Positions 1 to 7,893 of a stretch of 18,252 nt of DNA are shown in pieces. Both the position numbers and the translations under genes were made by a program. The notes under the pieces are model-generated. The model had not been told where the DNA came from, ran no database searches, and was given only the letters and a program-made list of their open reading frames with translations. This DNA is from JANNYA01 sp043754435. Lineage in GTDB: Bacteria > Pseudomonadota > Gammaproteobacteria > Xanthomonadales > SZUA-5. The stretch covers positions 1 to 18,252 of the forward strand of contig JAYUUS010000047.1 in NCBI GenBank assembly GCA_043754435.1, given 5' to 3'. The first letter of the stretch is position 1. Every line of letters starts with the position of its first letter.

Positions 1-1410
1 GTACTGACGCGCGCCATGGCGCATATCGACAACGCTTATTATTTGCCGAACGTGCATTTAACTGGATTGATGGCGCGCACGAACAAAGTATCAAACACCG
101 CGTTTCGCGGCTTTGGCGGGCCCCAGGGTATGTTGGTGATTGAAGAAATCATCAGCGCGATTGCGCGTCAGCTTGATTTGGCCCCGGAAGTCGTGCGCGC
201 GCATAATTTTTATGGCGGCGCAAGCGGCGCGGAGCCTGACCGTGACCACACGCACTACGGCCAACCGGTGCGCGACGCTGATAGCGGGTTACGCATGCCT
301 CGCATTTGGCAGCTTGCGCTTCGCCAGGGTAATTACGCTGAACGGCTGCAGGCGGCCAAAACCTTCAATCAAGCCAATTCCGCACGCAAGCGGGGGCTGG
401 CGATTACACCGGTCAAATTCGGCATTTCTTTTAATAAGGTGGTCTACAACCAAGCCGGCGCGCATGTGCTGATTTATCACGACGGCAGCGTACAGGTGAA
501 TCATGGCGGCACCGAAATGGGCCAAGGGTTGCACAGCAAAATGTTGGCCGTGGCCGCCCGCACTTTGGGCGTGGCGCAAAGTCGCATCAAAATCATGGTG
601 ACCAGCACCGAAAAAGTGCCGAATACTTCCGCGACTGCGGCGTCGGCCGGTGCTGATCTCAACGGTCAAGCCGTAAAATCTGCCTGTGATGCCATTTTGG
701 CACGCATTTTTGCGGTGCTGCGCAAACACTGGGGCCTGAGTGACGACAGCATACTCAGCGCTGCAGACGATCAAATTAGCGACGGCGGTAAGCAAATCAG
801 TTTTAACGACGCGGTTATGCTGAGTTATGACGCACGTATCAGCTTAGCCGCAACTGGGTTTTACGCGACGCCAGGATTGAGTTGGGATATGGACAGCAAC
901 ACCGGGCATCCGTTTTATTATTTCTCCTGTGGTGCGGCGGTTAGCGAGGTGGAAGTGGATGGCTACACCGGCGAATGGTGCTTGCTTGCCGCCCATTTGG
1001 TACATGATGTTGGGGATTCGCTAAATCCATTAATCGATGTCGGTCAAATTGAGGGCGGATTTGTGCAAGGCATGGGTTGGCTAACTATGGAAGAGCTGGT
1101 TTGGGACGCCAATGGACGCTTAAGAACGGTGGCCCCCAGCACCTATAAAATCCCCACAATTAGCGAAGTACCGGATGCGGCAACGGGCCAATTTTCTACG
1201 ACGCTGCTGGACAACGCAGCGCAGCCTGGAGTTATTTATGGCAGCAAAGCCACCGGCGAGCCGCCGCTGATGCTGGCAATTAGCGTGCGCGAAGCCTTGC
1301 GGGACGCGGTGGCAGCATTTGCCAGCACGCCCAGCCGCGCGCCGATTATGCTTGCCTGCCCGTCAACGCCGGAAGCAATTTTGCGTGCGGTTGCGGCCGT
1401 TCGAAATTAG
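1..1410 (+). CDS. xdhB: Xanthine dehydrogenase, molybdopterin-binding subunit (3' part)
   Basis: This is the large catalytic subunit of xanthine dehydrogenase, which oxidises hypoxanthine and xanthine to urate in purine breakdown. Only the last 469 codons are present. The frame is open from base 1, so the ATG at 16 is an internal Met, and bacterial homologues of about 780 residues imply that roughly 40 percent is missing to the left. Molybdenum-cofactor signatures are present: AFRGFGGPQG (bases 100-129), HGGTEMGQGLHSKM (about 505-546), and near the C terminus KATGEPPLML, whose Glu codon (1258-1260) matches the catalytic Glu of the family. The protein ends normally at TAG. The xdhC start lies 9 bases after the stop, as in the common xdhA-xdhB-xdhC operon. 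A related aldehyde oxidase is less likely because xdhC follows and the GEPP-type motif is typical. Confidence 0.95.
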   Translation, partial: VLTRAMAHIDNAYYLPNVHLTGLMARTNKVSNTAFRGFGGPQGMLVIEEIISAIARQLDLAPEVVRAHNFYGGASGAEPDRDHTHYGQPVRDADSGLRMPRIWQLALRQGNYAERLQAAKTFNQANSARKRGLAITPVKFGISFNKVVYNQAGAHVLIYHDGSVQVNHGGTEMGQGLHSKMLAVAARTLGVAQSRIKIMVTSTEKVPNTSATAASAGADLNGQAVKSACDAILARIFAVLRKHWGLSDDSILSAADDQISDGGKQISFNDAVMLSYDARISLAATGFYATPGLSWDMDSNTGHPFYYFSCGAAVSEVEVDGYTGEWCLLAAHLVHDVGDSLNPLIDVGQIEGGFVQGMGWLTMEELVWDANGRLRTVAPSTYKIPTISEVPDAATGQFSTTLLDNAAQPGVIYGSKATGEPPLMLAISVREALRDAVAAFASTPSRAPIMLACPSTPEAILRAVAAVRN

Positions 1411-1419
1411 CGTAAGCGC

Positions 1420-2433
1420 ATGACGCCACTGCAGTTTTACACGCAGCTTATTAGCTATACGCAAAAAGTCGAACGCTGGTGCGTGGCAAGCGTGGTTCAT
1501 ACCCGTGGTTCCACGCCGCGTAAAAAAGGCGCGCAAATGGCGGTGGCGCTGGATCAAAGTGGCAAACTCATAGCACCCATTGCCAGCATCGGTGGGGGTG
1601 CGGGCGAAGCCAAGGTTTTGCGGGCAGCAGCGGCATTATTGAGATTGCCTTCAGTAGCGCAAGAAACGCTGGAAATTGATCTTTCCGGGCAAGCGGGCCT
1701 TGGAGCCGCTGCCACCAGCGGCGTTTGCGGCGGCCATATGCGGTTATGCCTCAGTAGTTTTAACGGTGCGGATTTACATCATCGGGCGCAAGCAATTTCT
1801 GCCGACTTGAAAATCGGTCGAACCGCGATCATTAACGCCACGACGCTGTTGCCTGACGCGCCAAGCGCGCGCGAAAGCCTATGCTTTTCACCCGCGCCCA
1901 TGTGCCTAATCGGCGGGGGCGGCCATTGCGGCGTGGCGCTAGCGGAGTTACTGGTGCGCTTAGGGTTTCCAGTGGCGGTGATTGACGAACGCGACGAGGT
2001 ATTCGGCTGCACGCTTAGCACTGATCTGGAAATCATCGCTTATAGCGACTGGGCCAGCGCCGGGCGGGAGGCAAAAACCTATCAATCAAACGGCGCGCCC
2101 GCCGCGATGGCGATATTGCTCAGCCGCAGCTACAGTCATGATTTAACAGCACTCAATGCTATTGCACAAAGTGAAGTCGAATTTTCCTTGATCGGCATGA
2201 TGGGCAGCACCCGCCGCATTCGTTTAGTGCGCCAGCAGCTCGGGGCGTTTCCAGCCGCACTTTTGGCCGTGCTCAAAGCGCCTATTGGCCTGCCAATCGG
2301 TGCCGAAACGCCCAGCGAAATTGCGGTCAGCATTGCGGCGGAACTGCTGAGTTTACGCCGTACTTTAGGTGCTTCTAAGTTGATTTCAAAAAAGGAATTC
2401 CCTGCTTTTGAATCGACAGCGTCACTGAGCTAG
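1420..2433 (+). CDS. xdhC: Xanthine dehydrogenase accessory protein XdhC
   Basis: XdhC-family proteins bind molybdenum cofactor, protect it during sulfuration and deliver it to the XdhB subunit in the cytoplasm. They are not subunits of the finished enzyme. The 337-residue protein has the N-terminal XdhC/CoxI domain, with TRGSTPRKKGAQM (28-40), GGGAGEAKVL (58-67) and CGGHMRLC (103-110). The C-terminal Rossmann-like XdhC_C domain has the glycine-rich turn LIGGGGHCG (163-171) followed by VIDERDEVF (187-195), and later FSLIGMMGSTRR and APIGLPIGAETPSEIA. The length is normal for the family. The ATG at 1420 is used; it lies 9 bases after the xdhB stop with only a weak Shine-Dalgarno, which fits translational coupling to xdhB. 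The last 20 or so residues, after LLSLRRTLGA, look non-conserved. Confidence 0.95.
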   Translation: MTPLQFYTQLISYTQKVERWCVASVVHTRGSTPRKKGAQMAVALDQSGKLIAPIASIGGGAGEAKVLRAAAALLRLPSVAQETLEIDLSGQAGLGAAATSGVCGGHMRLCLSSFNGADLHHRAQAISADLKIGRTAIINATTLLPDAPSARESLCFSPAPMCLIGGGGHCGVALAELLVRLGFPVAVIDERDEVFGCTLSTDLEIIAYSDWASAGREAKTYQSNGAPAAMAILLSRSYSHDLTALNAIAQSEVEFSLIGMMGSTRRIRLVRQQLGAFPAALLAVLKAPIGLPIGAETPSEIAVSIAAELLSLRRTLGASKLISKKEFPAFESTASLS

Positions 2434-2463
2434 ATAGGTGCCTCGCAGTTGAGCAGACTTTGG

Positions 2464-2481
2464 CTTACTATACGTCTTACT
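2464..2481 (+). promoter_or_regulatory. Possible promoter/operator of the toxin-antitoxin pair
   Basis: The 67-base gap between xdhC and the antitoxin gene contains an AT-rich stretch. It has a -10-like TACTAT (2466-2471) and a direct repeat CTTACT at 2464-2469 and 2476-2481, 12 bases apart and so near one helical turn. Antitoxins of this fold commonly repress their own promoter through short repeats at this position. No convincing -35 box sits 16-18 bases upstream, and the antitoxin ATG lacks a clear Shine-Dalgarno, so this is a suggestion only. Confidence 0.25.
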
Positions 2482-2500
2482 TTTTAAGCAACCCATCATT

Positions 2501-2761
2501 ATGGAAACCACTACTTTGTCCAGCAAAGGCCAATTGGTCATCCCAAAGTCGATCCGCAACGACGCCCACGTGTCGGCAGGTTCGCTGTTTGAAGTGCGTT
2601 ACCTGGAGGGTGAAATCCGTCTGCGCGCCCTGCCTGCGGTACGCGCTAGCGCTTTAGAGGATGTCGCTGGGTGTTTGGCTAGACCCGGGCGCAAACGGCT
2701 TAGCGAAGTGCAAACCCACGCCACTATTAAAGCGCGCTTGAAGGCGCGTCACGCGCTGTGA
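2501..2761 (+). CDS. vapB: AbrB/MazE-fold antitoxin (VapB type)
   Basis: This is the antitoxin of a type II toxin-antitoxin module. It should bind and block the PIN-domain toxin encoded next to it and bind its own promoter. The 86-residue product starts with a typical swapped-hairpin AbrB DNA-binding domain: METTTLSSKGQLVIPKSIR, then AHVSAGSLFEVRYLEGEIRLRAL (residues 1 to about 45). The C-terminal 40 residues are basic and less ordered-looking, as expected for the toxin-binding tail. The gene overlaps the toxin gene by four bases (GTGA, 2758-2761), the usual sign of coupled translation. Upstream of the ATG there is no strong Shine-Dalgarno. A longer reading in another frame from 2460 lacks any family match and is rejected. 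Family assignment is firm; the target of regulation is inferred. Confidence 0.88.
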   Translation: METTTLSSKGQLVIPKSIRNDAHVSAGSLFEVRYLEGEIRLRALPAVRASALEDVAGCLARPGRKRLSEVQTHATIKARLKARHAL

Positions 2762-3150
2762 TCGCGCTGGATACGAACCTGCTGGCACGTTTGCTGCTCC
2801 AAGATGACAAAGCCCAACATAGCCGCGTGAAGGCGCTGCTTGCCACACAGCAGGTGTTTACTGCTCCGGTAACCGTGTTTCTTGAGTTGGTTTGGGTATT
2901 GGAGGCCAACGACTGCACGCCGGCTGAGATCCAAAAAGGGCTGACCTTGCTGCTAGGCCTGCCAAACTTTAAACCGCTGCAGGCAGACGTCATCAGAGCA
3001 GCGCTGTCGCATTACGCACAGGGCATGGACTTTGCCGATGCGCTGCACCTGATGTTGAGCCGCAGCGATCAGGCATTTATGACCTTTGATAAAGCCTTTG
3101 TACGCCGGGCGGCCAAATTGGCGGTTGTACCTGAGGTGATGGCGCTTTGA
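2758..3150 (+). CDS. vapC: PIN-domain ribonuclease toxin (VapC type)
   Basis: This is the toxin of the pair. PIN-domain VapC proteins are magnesium-dependent ribonucleases that cut tRNA or rRNA when freed from the antitoxin. The 130-residue length is normal. The four acidic residues of the active site are visible: Asp5 in IALDTNLLARL, Glu43 in VFLELVWVL, Asp94 in DFADALHL (Asp91 nearby) and Asp111 in TFDKAF. All are intact, so the nuclease is probably active. The start is the GTG at 2758, which shares bases with the antitoxin stop codon. The gene ends only 16 bases from the end of the convergent pgm gene, with no obvious hairpin between them, so transcripts from the two sides probably overlap. 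Confidence 0.92.
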   Translation: MIALDTNLLARLLLQDDKAQHSRVKALLATQQVFTAPVTVFLELVWVLEANDCTPAEIQKGLTLLLGLPNFKPLQADVIRAALSHYAQGMDFADALHLMLSRSDQAFMTFDKAFVRRAAKLAVVPEVMAL

Positions 3151-3166
3151 AGCAAAACAAGAAAAT

Positions 3167-4825
3167 TCAGTCTCCAATGGCGCGATCTACAATCGCTTGC
3201 GCCTCCCGCAAAATAGTTTGCAAATGCTCTGCACCCTGGAAACTTTCGGCGTAGATTTTGTAAATGTCTTCAGTACCTGACGGCCGTGCGGCAAACCAGC
3301 CGCTTTTTGTGTTGACTTTAATGCCGCCAATGGCTGCATCGTTACCCGGTGCTTTATCAATAATGCTGGTGATTATTTCACCGGCAAGTTCGGTGGCACT
3401 GATGTGTTGCGGCGATAGTGCCGCAAGCTTTTTCTTTTGACCGGGCGTAGCGACCGCCTCAACGCGGCTCGCAACCGGGCTGCCAAACTCGCTCGCTAGT
3501 TCTTTATACAAACTACCCGGATCGCGTCTACGTCGTGCGGTGATTTCGGCGGCCAAAAGCGCGGGCGCGATGCCGTCTTTGTCGGTCGTCCACACTTGAC
3601 CATCGCGGCGCAAAAAACTAGCGCCGGCGCTTTCTTCCCCCGCAAAACCCAAGCTGCCATTGAATAAACCGCTGGCAAACCACTTAAAACCCACGGGCGC
3701 ATCAAATAAGGCGCGGCCTAATCGTGCTGCGATCAGATCAATTACGCGCGTACTGACGACCGTTTTCCCGATGGCGCAGTGATTTTTCCACTGCGGCCGA
3801 TGTTGAAACAAATAATCCACCATCACCGATTGCGCATGGTTGGCGGGCAGCAAACCTGCGCTTGGCGTAACGATGCCGTGCCGATCATGATCGGTGTCAC
3901 AGGCGAAAGCGATATCAAAACGATCCTTGACCGCGATCAGCCGCTGCATCGCAAACTCCGAGGAAGGATCCATACGGATGCGCCCGTCCCAGTCCACACT
4001 CATAAACCTAAAGGTCGGATCAACGATGGTGCTGGTAAGCGTCAGATCAAGCTGATAGCGCTCAGCGATGCGCGGCCAATACTGTATGCCCGCGCCACCG
4101 AGCGGATCAACGCCGATACGCAGCTTCGCAGCGGCAATCGCATCCATGTCGATTACGCTCCTTAGATCAGCAACGTAAGCGCTAATGTAATCATACCGAT
4201 GCGTGCTTGCAGCGCGCAGCGCTTGAGCATAGGGCAAGCGCTTAACGCCGCGCAGTTGATTCTCTAGCAAGATGTTAGCGGCGCGCTCAATCCAGGCGGT
4301 CACATTCTGCTGCGCTGGCCCGCCATCGGGAGAGTTATATTTGAAGCCACCGCTTTCGGGTGGATTATGCGAAGGGGTAATGACAATGCCGTCCGCTAAG
4401 CCTGAAGATGTCGGGTCACGTCCACGATTGTAGGCAAGGATCGCGTGGGAAATCGCAGGCGTCGGGGTATAGGCGTTGCCTTGCGCCAACATCACCTCTA
4501 CCGCATTCGCCGCCAGTACCTCAAGCGCGCTGGCATAGGCCGGCTGAGACAGCGCGTGCGTGTCGATACCCAAAAACAGCGGGCCGGCAATCTGGTGCTC
4601 CGCTCGATACTGGCAAATGGCCTGGGTAATCGCCAGCACATGCGCCTCATTGAACGACAAATCCAACGACGACCCGCGATGTCCGGACGTGCCAAAGGCA
4701 ACACGTTGAGCGGCAATGTAAGGGTCGGGAATTTCGCTGTAATAGGCGGTGATGAGCTTGGGGATATCGACCAAAATCGCATTAGAGGCGGGCTGGCCGG
4801 CAAGTGGGCTGATTGAATGAGTCAC
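3167..4825 (-). CDS. pgm: Alpha-D-glucose phosphate-specific phosphoglucomutase
   Basis: This enzyme interconverts glucose-1-phosphate and glucose-6-phosphate in the cytoplasm, linking glycolysis to glycogen, UDP-glucose and surface-polysaccharide synthesis. The 552 residues match the E. coli Pgm type (about 546). Visible features are FGTSGHRGS (44-52), the phosphoserine loop ITPSHNPP with Ser152, the metal loop CDTDHDRHG with Asp310, Asp312 and Asp314, the sugar-binding loop GEESAG (396-401) and the phosphate-binding loop RPSGTEDIYK (514-523). The start is GTG at 4825-4823. No good Shine-Dalgarno precedes it, but the following AGQPASNAIL region aligns with the N terminus of known Pgm proteins, so the start is kept. 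The HAD gene ends 74 bases upstream on the same strand, so the two are probably co-transcribed. Confidence 0.96.
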   Translation of the reverse strand: MTHSISPLAGQPASNAILVDIPKLITAYYSEIPDPYIAAQRVAFGTSGHRGSSLDLSFNEAHVLAITQAICQYRAEHQIAGPLFLGIDTHALSQPAYASALEVLAANAVEVMLAQGNAYTPTPAISHAILAYNRGRDPTSSGLADGIVITPSHNPPESGGFKYNSPDGGPAQQNVTAWIERAANILLENQLRGVKRLPYAQALRAASTHRYDYISAYVADLRSVIDMDAIAAAKLRIGVDPLGGAGIQYWPRIAERYQLDLTLTSTIVDPTFRFMSVDWDGRIRMDPSSEFAMQRLIAVKDRFDIAFACDTDHDRHGIVTPSAGLLPANHAQSVMVDYLFQHRPQWKNHCAIGKTVVSTRVIDLIAARLGRALFDAPVGFKWFASGLFNGSLGFAGEESAGASFLRRDGQVWTTDKDGIAPALLAAEITARRRRDPGSLYKELASEFGSPVASRVEAVATPGQKKKLAALSPQHISATELAGEIITSIIDKAPGNDAAIGGIKVNTKSGWFAARPSGTEDIYKIYAESFQGAEHLQTILREAQAIVDRAIGD

Positions 4826-4899
4826 TTAATAGGATGCTTGTGAAGACACGGATTTTTCCGCAATACGTGCGAGCATCGCACGCCCCAACGCGGTAAACC

Positions 4900-5643
4900 T
4901 CATACGGTGTGCTCGATAGTTTTTACGGTTTTTTTAAACGTAATGGGCAAATCAAAATCGAGTACGTCAAAATCCACTAAGGCACCGATGTCGTCAATGA
5001 CAAACTCGGGTGCCGGGTAATTTTTACGACTCTCGAAATCAAGCGCGTAGTGCCCTTGCAATGGCAGCACCGTCGTCACGCGGGACTGCCATTTTGCTTT
5101 TACCGCAGCTAGAATACTGGGCTTATCATCAATCAACACGTAGTGCTGCGCGGGATAATGGCGTGCCACTGCATTCAGCATTTGTTCTTTGTGTAGATAA
5201 ACCAGCACCCGTCCGCGGACTGCATCGTAAATGCCCGCGCGCTCAATCTTGCGTGGTTGCAAGACCATGTCGCCATCGGACAGGATAACGCACTTGCCGA
5301 AGCTGCTGAGATGTTCAAGGACTTCCAAGGCGCGTGCATATAAGCGCGCCGCAAAAGGATAATCAATTAAAAAGCTTGCGATCCGTGCCAGCTGCTGCGG
5401 ATTTACAGCGCCTTCAATTTTCCCCGGCTCGCTGCCCAATTCCAGTTCGACTCGGTAACGTTGCAGCGCAGCCAGATAATCGACGTAACCTAATTCGCTG
5501 CGCAGCACATTAAAGATTGCCCAGTAGCGCGCAGCACCGGCACCGATTTCACGCTCAATATAGCGCCGCAGATCAGCAAGCAGGTAATCGTTGTCGAGTA
5601 AGGTATTGTCAATGTCAATTAGAAATACCACATTATCCGTCAT
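4900..5643 (-). CDS. HAD-superfamily phosphatase-like hydrolase
   Basis: A cytoplasmic haloacid-dehalogenase-fold hydrolase, probably a phosphatase, of 247 residues. All four HAD motifs are readable. Motif I is FLIDIDNTLL with nucleophile Asp10 and acid/base Asp12. Motif II is ILSDGD with Ser122. The motif III Lys is probably Lys152 in YLHKEQML. Motif IV is VLIDDKPSIL with Asp172 and Asp173. Residues 15-100 form a helical cap of the C1 type. The start ATG at 5643 has a good AGGAG about ten bases upstream. The substrate cannot be told from the motifs. Its position directly ahead of pgm suggests a sugar-phosphate role, but that is inference. The last 40 residues (PEFVIDDIG to the end) form an extension beyond the HAD core. 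Confidence 0.85.
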   Translation of the reverse strand: MTDNVVFLIDIDNTLLDNDYLLADLRRYIEREIGAGAARYWAIFNVLRSELGYVDYLAALQRYRVELELGSEPGKIEGAVNPQQLARIASFLIDYPFAARLYARALEVLEHLSSFGKCVILSDGDMVLQPRKIERAGIYDAVRGRVLVYLHKEQMLNAVARHYPAQHYVLIDDKPSILAAVKAKWQSRVTTVLPLQGHYALDFESRKNYPAPEFVIDDIGALVDFDVLDFDLPITFKKTVKTIEHTV

Positions 5644-5731
5644 GACCGCGACGCTCCTGACTCTTTAAAGAATCGGGAAATTACGCCGGGATCGAAAGCA
5701 TGTCGGTGCGCCCGCACACGCACAATTCCTA

Positions 5732-5857
5732 CTAAAAGCAACTTGGCTTCCATTGCAGGAGCCTGTGAAATTGGTCGATGGCATCTGCGTCAGAGCGCCA
5801 GCGATTGCGGCGATCGATCAAGGCACCTTGCCATTGCGTCTGAGCTAAGAGATCCAT
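5732..5857 (-). CDS. Possible 41-residue hypothetical protein
   Basis: A short open frame begins ATG GAT CTC eleven bases after the stop of the 126-residue gene on the same strand. A moderate AAGGTG sits about eight bases ahead of the ATG. The predicted peptide, from MDLLAQTQWQGALIDRRNRW to QFHRLLQWKPSCF, has a normal amino-acid mix. Its frame is also open upstream to 5932, overlapping the end of the preceding gene, so it could instead be the continuation of that gene in another frame. I do not recognise it. It fills most of the gap before the HAD gene; the remaining 88 bases (5644-5731) hold only the HAD leader. Confidence 0.3.
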   Translation of the reverse strand: MDLLAQTQWQGALIDRRNRWRSDADAIDQFHRLLQWKPSCF

Positions 5858-5868
5858 CAGTTGGCACC

Positions 5869-6249
5869 TTACGGCCCGCACAGCGGCAAACCCCGCTTGA
5901 ACTGGTTGCGCTGATACACCGAATCTAGATAGTTAAGCGTGGCTGGCGGAATGTTCGCGAGTTCGGCAAGCGCCCGTTCGCCGAGGCGCACCTGTAAAAA
6001 GCAGTCCACAACTTCGAATGGGATTTCCGCCATCGCTTGCGGCCGACCGCAGCTGGGATCGGCACGTTGGCTGGCAACCATCCGCAAATGTATAGACCGA
6101 GGCACCCGTTCCGTTTCCGTGCGGAACGCACCGCCATCAAACCAACCTTCGAATTCGCCCGCTAAATCATTTTCGGTCGGCTGTCGCCGGATTTCACCCG
6201 GGCAGTGCAATCGTTTCAAAAACTCGGCAACCGTGGTTGGATCGAGCAT
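5869..6249 (-). CDS. Hypothetical protein, 126 residues
   Basis: I do not recognise this protein. Reasons to believe it is a gene are a GGGGGAA Shine-Dalgarno six bases before the ATG at 6249, codon choice like its neighbours, and a balanced soluble composition. There is no signal peptide or membrane segment. The sequence runs from an N-terminal helix (MLDPTTVAEFLKRLHC) through an acidic/aromatic stretch (AGEFEGWFDGGAF) to a C-terminal helix region ending in YQRNQFKRGLPLCGP. It has three cysteines (residues 16, 67 and 82) plus one near the end, too scattered for an obvious metal site. The protease gene lies upstream on the same strand with a 153-base gap. An opposite-strand frame at 5939-6274 is similarly long but has no Shine-Dalgarno. 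Confidence 0.6.
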   Translation of the reverse strand: MLDPTTVAEFLKRLHCPGEIRRQPTENDLAGEFEGWFDGGAFRTETERVPRSIHLRMVASQRADPSCGRPQAMAEIPFEVVDCFLQVRLGERALAELANIPPATLNYLDSVYQRNQFKRGLPLCGP

Positions 6250-6297
6250 ATGTTTCCCCCGGGTGGCAACTTAGGGGAATTTTGGCACAGCCGGCAA

Positions 6298-6330
6298 AGA
6301 ACACTCAAGGTGGACACACCTCGAAGTTCT
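6298..6330 (-). terminator. Weak hairpin after the protease gene
   Basis: AGAAC (6298-6302) pairs with GTTCT (6326-6330), and inside it AGGTG (6308-6312) pairs with CACCT (6317-6321) across a GACA loop. Internal bulges separate the two short stems. On the minus strand the hairpin lies about 70 bases beyond the protease stop codon and is followed by only a short TTCTTT-like run. It could slow or end transcription of the protease message before the hypothetical gene. The evidence is weak. Confidence 0.25.
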
Positions 6331-6402
6331 CTGCTAATTCTGGGGATGATCTAGACGCCAATCCGAATTGTGCAGCTTTTTACTGAATGGCCTACCTCCT
6401 AT

Positions 6403-7755
6403 TTACGGCTTCCAATTGCGAAAGTAGGAAATCCAGTCGCGATATTCTGGAGTGAGCCGGGTAGCGCGCAGTGGCTGAATATCATTGACTGTGCAGCTGA
6501 CATCTGTGGCTGTTTTACCGCATTTAGATAAAGTGTGTACACCGATTACCGCAGGCGCGCTGTTGATATAGCCATACAACGGCGAGCCACTTTGACCGGC
6601 GCTGGCGTCACACGAATGGTCGAAGCGGCGCGCCCAGTTTTGGGCATCGCGATCGTGGAAATTGGACGTTGTACACGCGCTCGGGTCGCCCCATAAATGT
6701 CGGTCATTGCAGACCAGTCCAGAAGCGGGATCATCACCGACATCATCAATGCGCGGGGTGCCGTTTGGCAATGTTGCGTTACACCACGGATAGCCGCGAT
6801 TGAAAATCAGGTTGGTTTGAATGCTTGCATCGGTGATGGCGGCATAACCCATCCAGCCGGTTTGATCACCTAAGCGGTTCGGCAGAATCAAAATACCCAT
6901 ATCATATTGGCCCTCGCCGCCCGTTGGATTCGCTAGACGCCACTGCCAAGGGGTGAAAAACCAAGTGAAGCCGGCCGATGGCACCACTGAACTGCCATAG
7001 TTCCAGTTGCCGCCTGCGCGCCCTGGTGTAACAGCGAAATTGCTACTCCAGGTATTGTTGCTACGGTTGTAAAGGCAGTGTGCGGCGGTCACTACATGGC
7101 GCGGGCCAACCAAAGTGCCGCTGCAGCGATTGGAAAACTCGGCAATCGTGCGCCAAGGCCAAGTGGTGGTACCCACGCTCAGCGATGAATAACGCACCCG
7201 GTTGTCGCTGTTATTGCTCCAAGCTTTGCTGCTTAAAGCTTTGTTATTACTCGCGGTTTTGTTGATCACGCCGGGAATGGGCGAATCGGGGTCGGTAGGT
7301 GGCACCGGCCCACCCATGGGGCCAGCGCCGCCATCGCGTCGAACACGTGTGGTTTCGCTGCCTATGGTGCCTAAATCGCTGCGTGTGAGCTGAATTCGAA
7401 ACTCATTGCCAGAATTAGGATTAAATGCCGAAAAACCGTCAATATTGCTACCGATAGAACTCGGCGGAGCCGCGCTCAGAGGTGCTTCAAAGGCATTACT
7501 GTCGACGCGTCGGCCCTTGCCGATATAGGTGATCTGGACTTGCATGCCCGCCCCGCTGGCACCCAACAAGCCCTGCAAGGCTTCTAAGCTGCTGCTTTCC
7601 AGCTCTTCACGGTCGAGTTGAATGCTGAGATCAGTATCAAAGCCATTCGCAAAAAGATCATCCCCAATCGTTTGCGCAGCGCTTGGCCCCGCGCAACAAC
7701 CCAGCAACAAAGCGAAAGATAAGCGCAGCTTTGCGCTACGGAAATTCATCAACAT
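6403..7755 (-). CDS. Secreted trypsin-like (S1-family) serine protease
   Basis: An exported endopeptidase of the chymotrypsin fold, 450 residues. Residues 1-28 are a Sec signal peptide (basic start, hydrophobic SFALLLGCCAG, likely cut after PSAAQ or nearby). Residues 30-190 form an extra N-terminal region. It carries DDLFANGFD (32-40), Gly/Pro-rich linkers, and a low-complexity Asn/Ser/Lys stretch at 165-185. The catalytic domain starts about residue 192. The triad is clear: His226 in VVTAAHCLY, Asp285 in QYDMGILIL and Ser389 in AGQSGSPLYG. The GxSGSP form resembles the V8/glutamyl-endopeptidase branch. Cys211 and Cys227 would form the usual disulfide. The start ATG at 7755 has AAGGAG seven bases upstream; the ATG at 7749 would be too far from it. 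Cleavage specificity cannot be read from sequence. Confidence 0.88.
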   Translation of the reverse strand: MLMNFRSAKLRLSFALLLGCCAGPSAAQTIGDDLFANGFDTDLSIQLDREELESSSLEALQGLLGASGAGMQVQITYIGKGRRVDSNAFEAPLSAAPPSSIGSNIDGFSAFNPNSGNEFRIQLTRSDLGTIGSETTRVRRDGGAGPMGGPVPPTDPDSPIPGVINKTASNNKALSSKAWSNNSDNRVRYSSLSVGTTTWPWRTIAEFSNRCSGTLVGPRHVVTAAHCLYNRSNNTWSSNFAVTPGRAGGNWNYGSSVVPSAGFTWFFTPWQWRLANPTGGEGQYDMGILILPNRLGDQTGWMGYAAITDASIQTNLIFNRGYPWCNATLPNGTPRIDDVGDDPASGLVCNDRHLWGDPSACTTSNFHDRDAQNWARRFDHSCDASAGQSGSPLYGYINSAPAVIGVHTLSKCGKTATDVSCTVNDIQPLRATRLTPEYRDWISYFRNWKP

Positions 7756-7893
7756 GATCGGACTCCTTGAAATTAGCGGCAGCGATGCGCTGGCGTTAAA
7801 CAGGCGTACGGAAAAACATGTGGTCAGAGATCATTTAGAAGCAGCAAATTTTGAGGAATCTATGCTGCCACCGGCCAGCTTCTCATTTTAGTT

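Noticed and set aside
289..795. 168-codon open frame antisense to xdhB
   Set aside because: It has no domain features, and the + strand shows conserved molybdenum-site motifs across the same bases.
5939..6274. 111-codon + strand frame opposite the hypothetical gene
   Set aside because: No Shine-Dalgarno precedes it, and its composition is Ser/Arg/Pro-rich. The minus-strand frame has a good ribosome site and a more protein-like composition.
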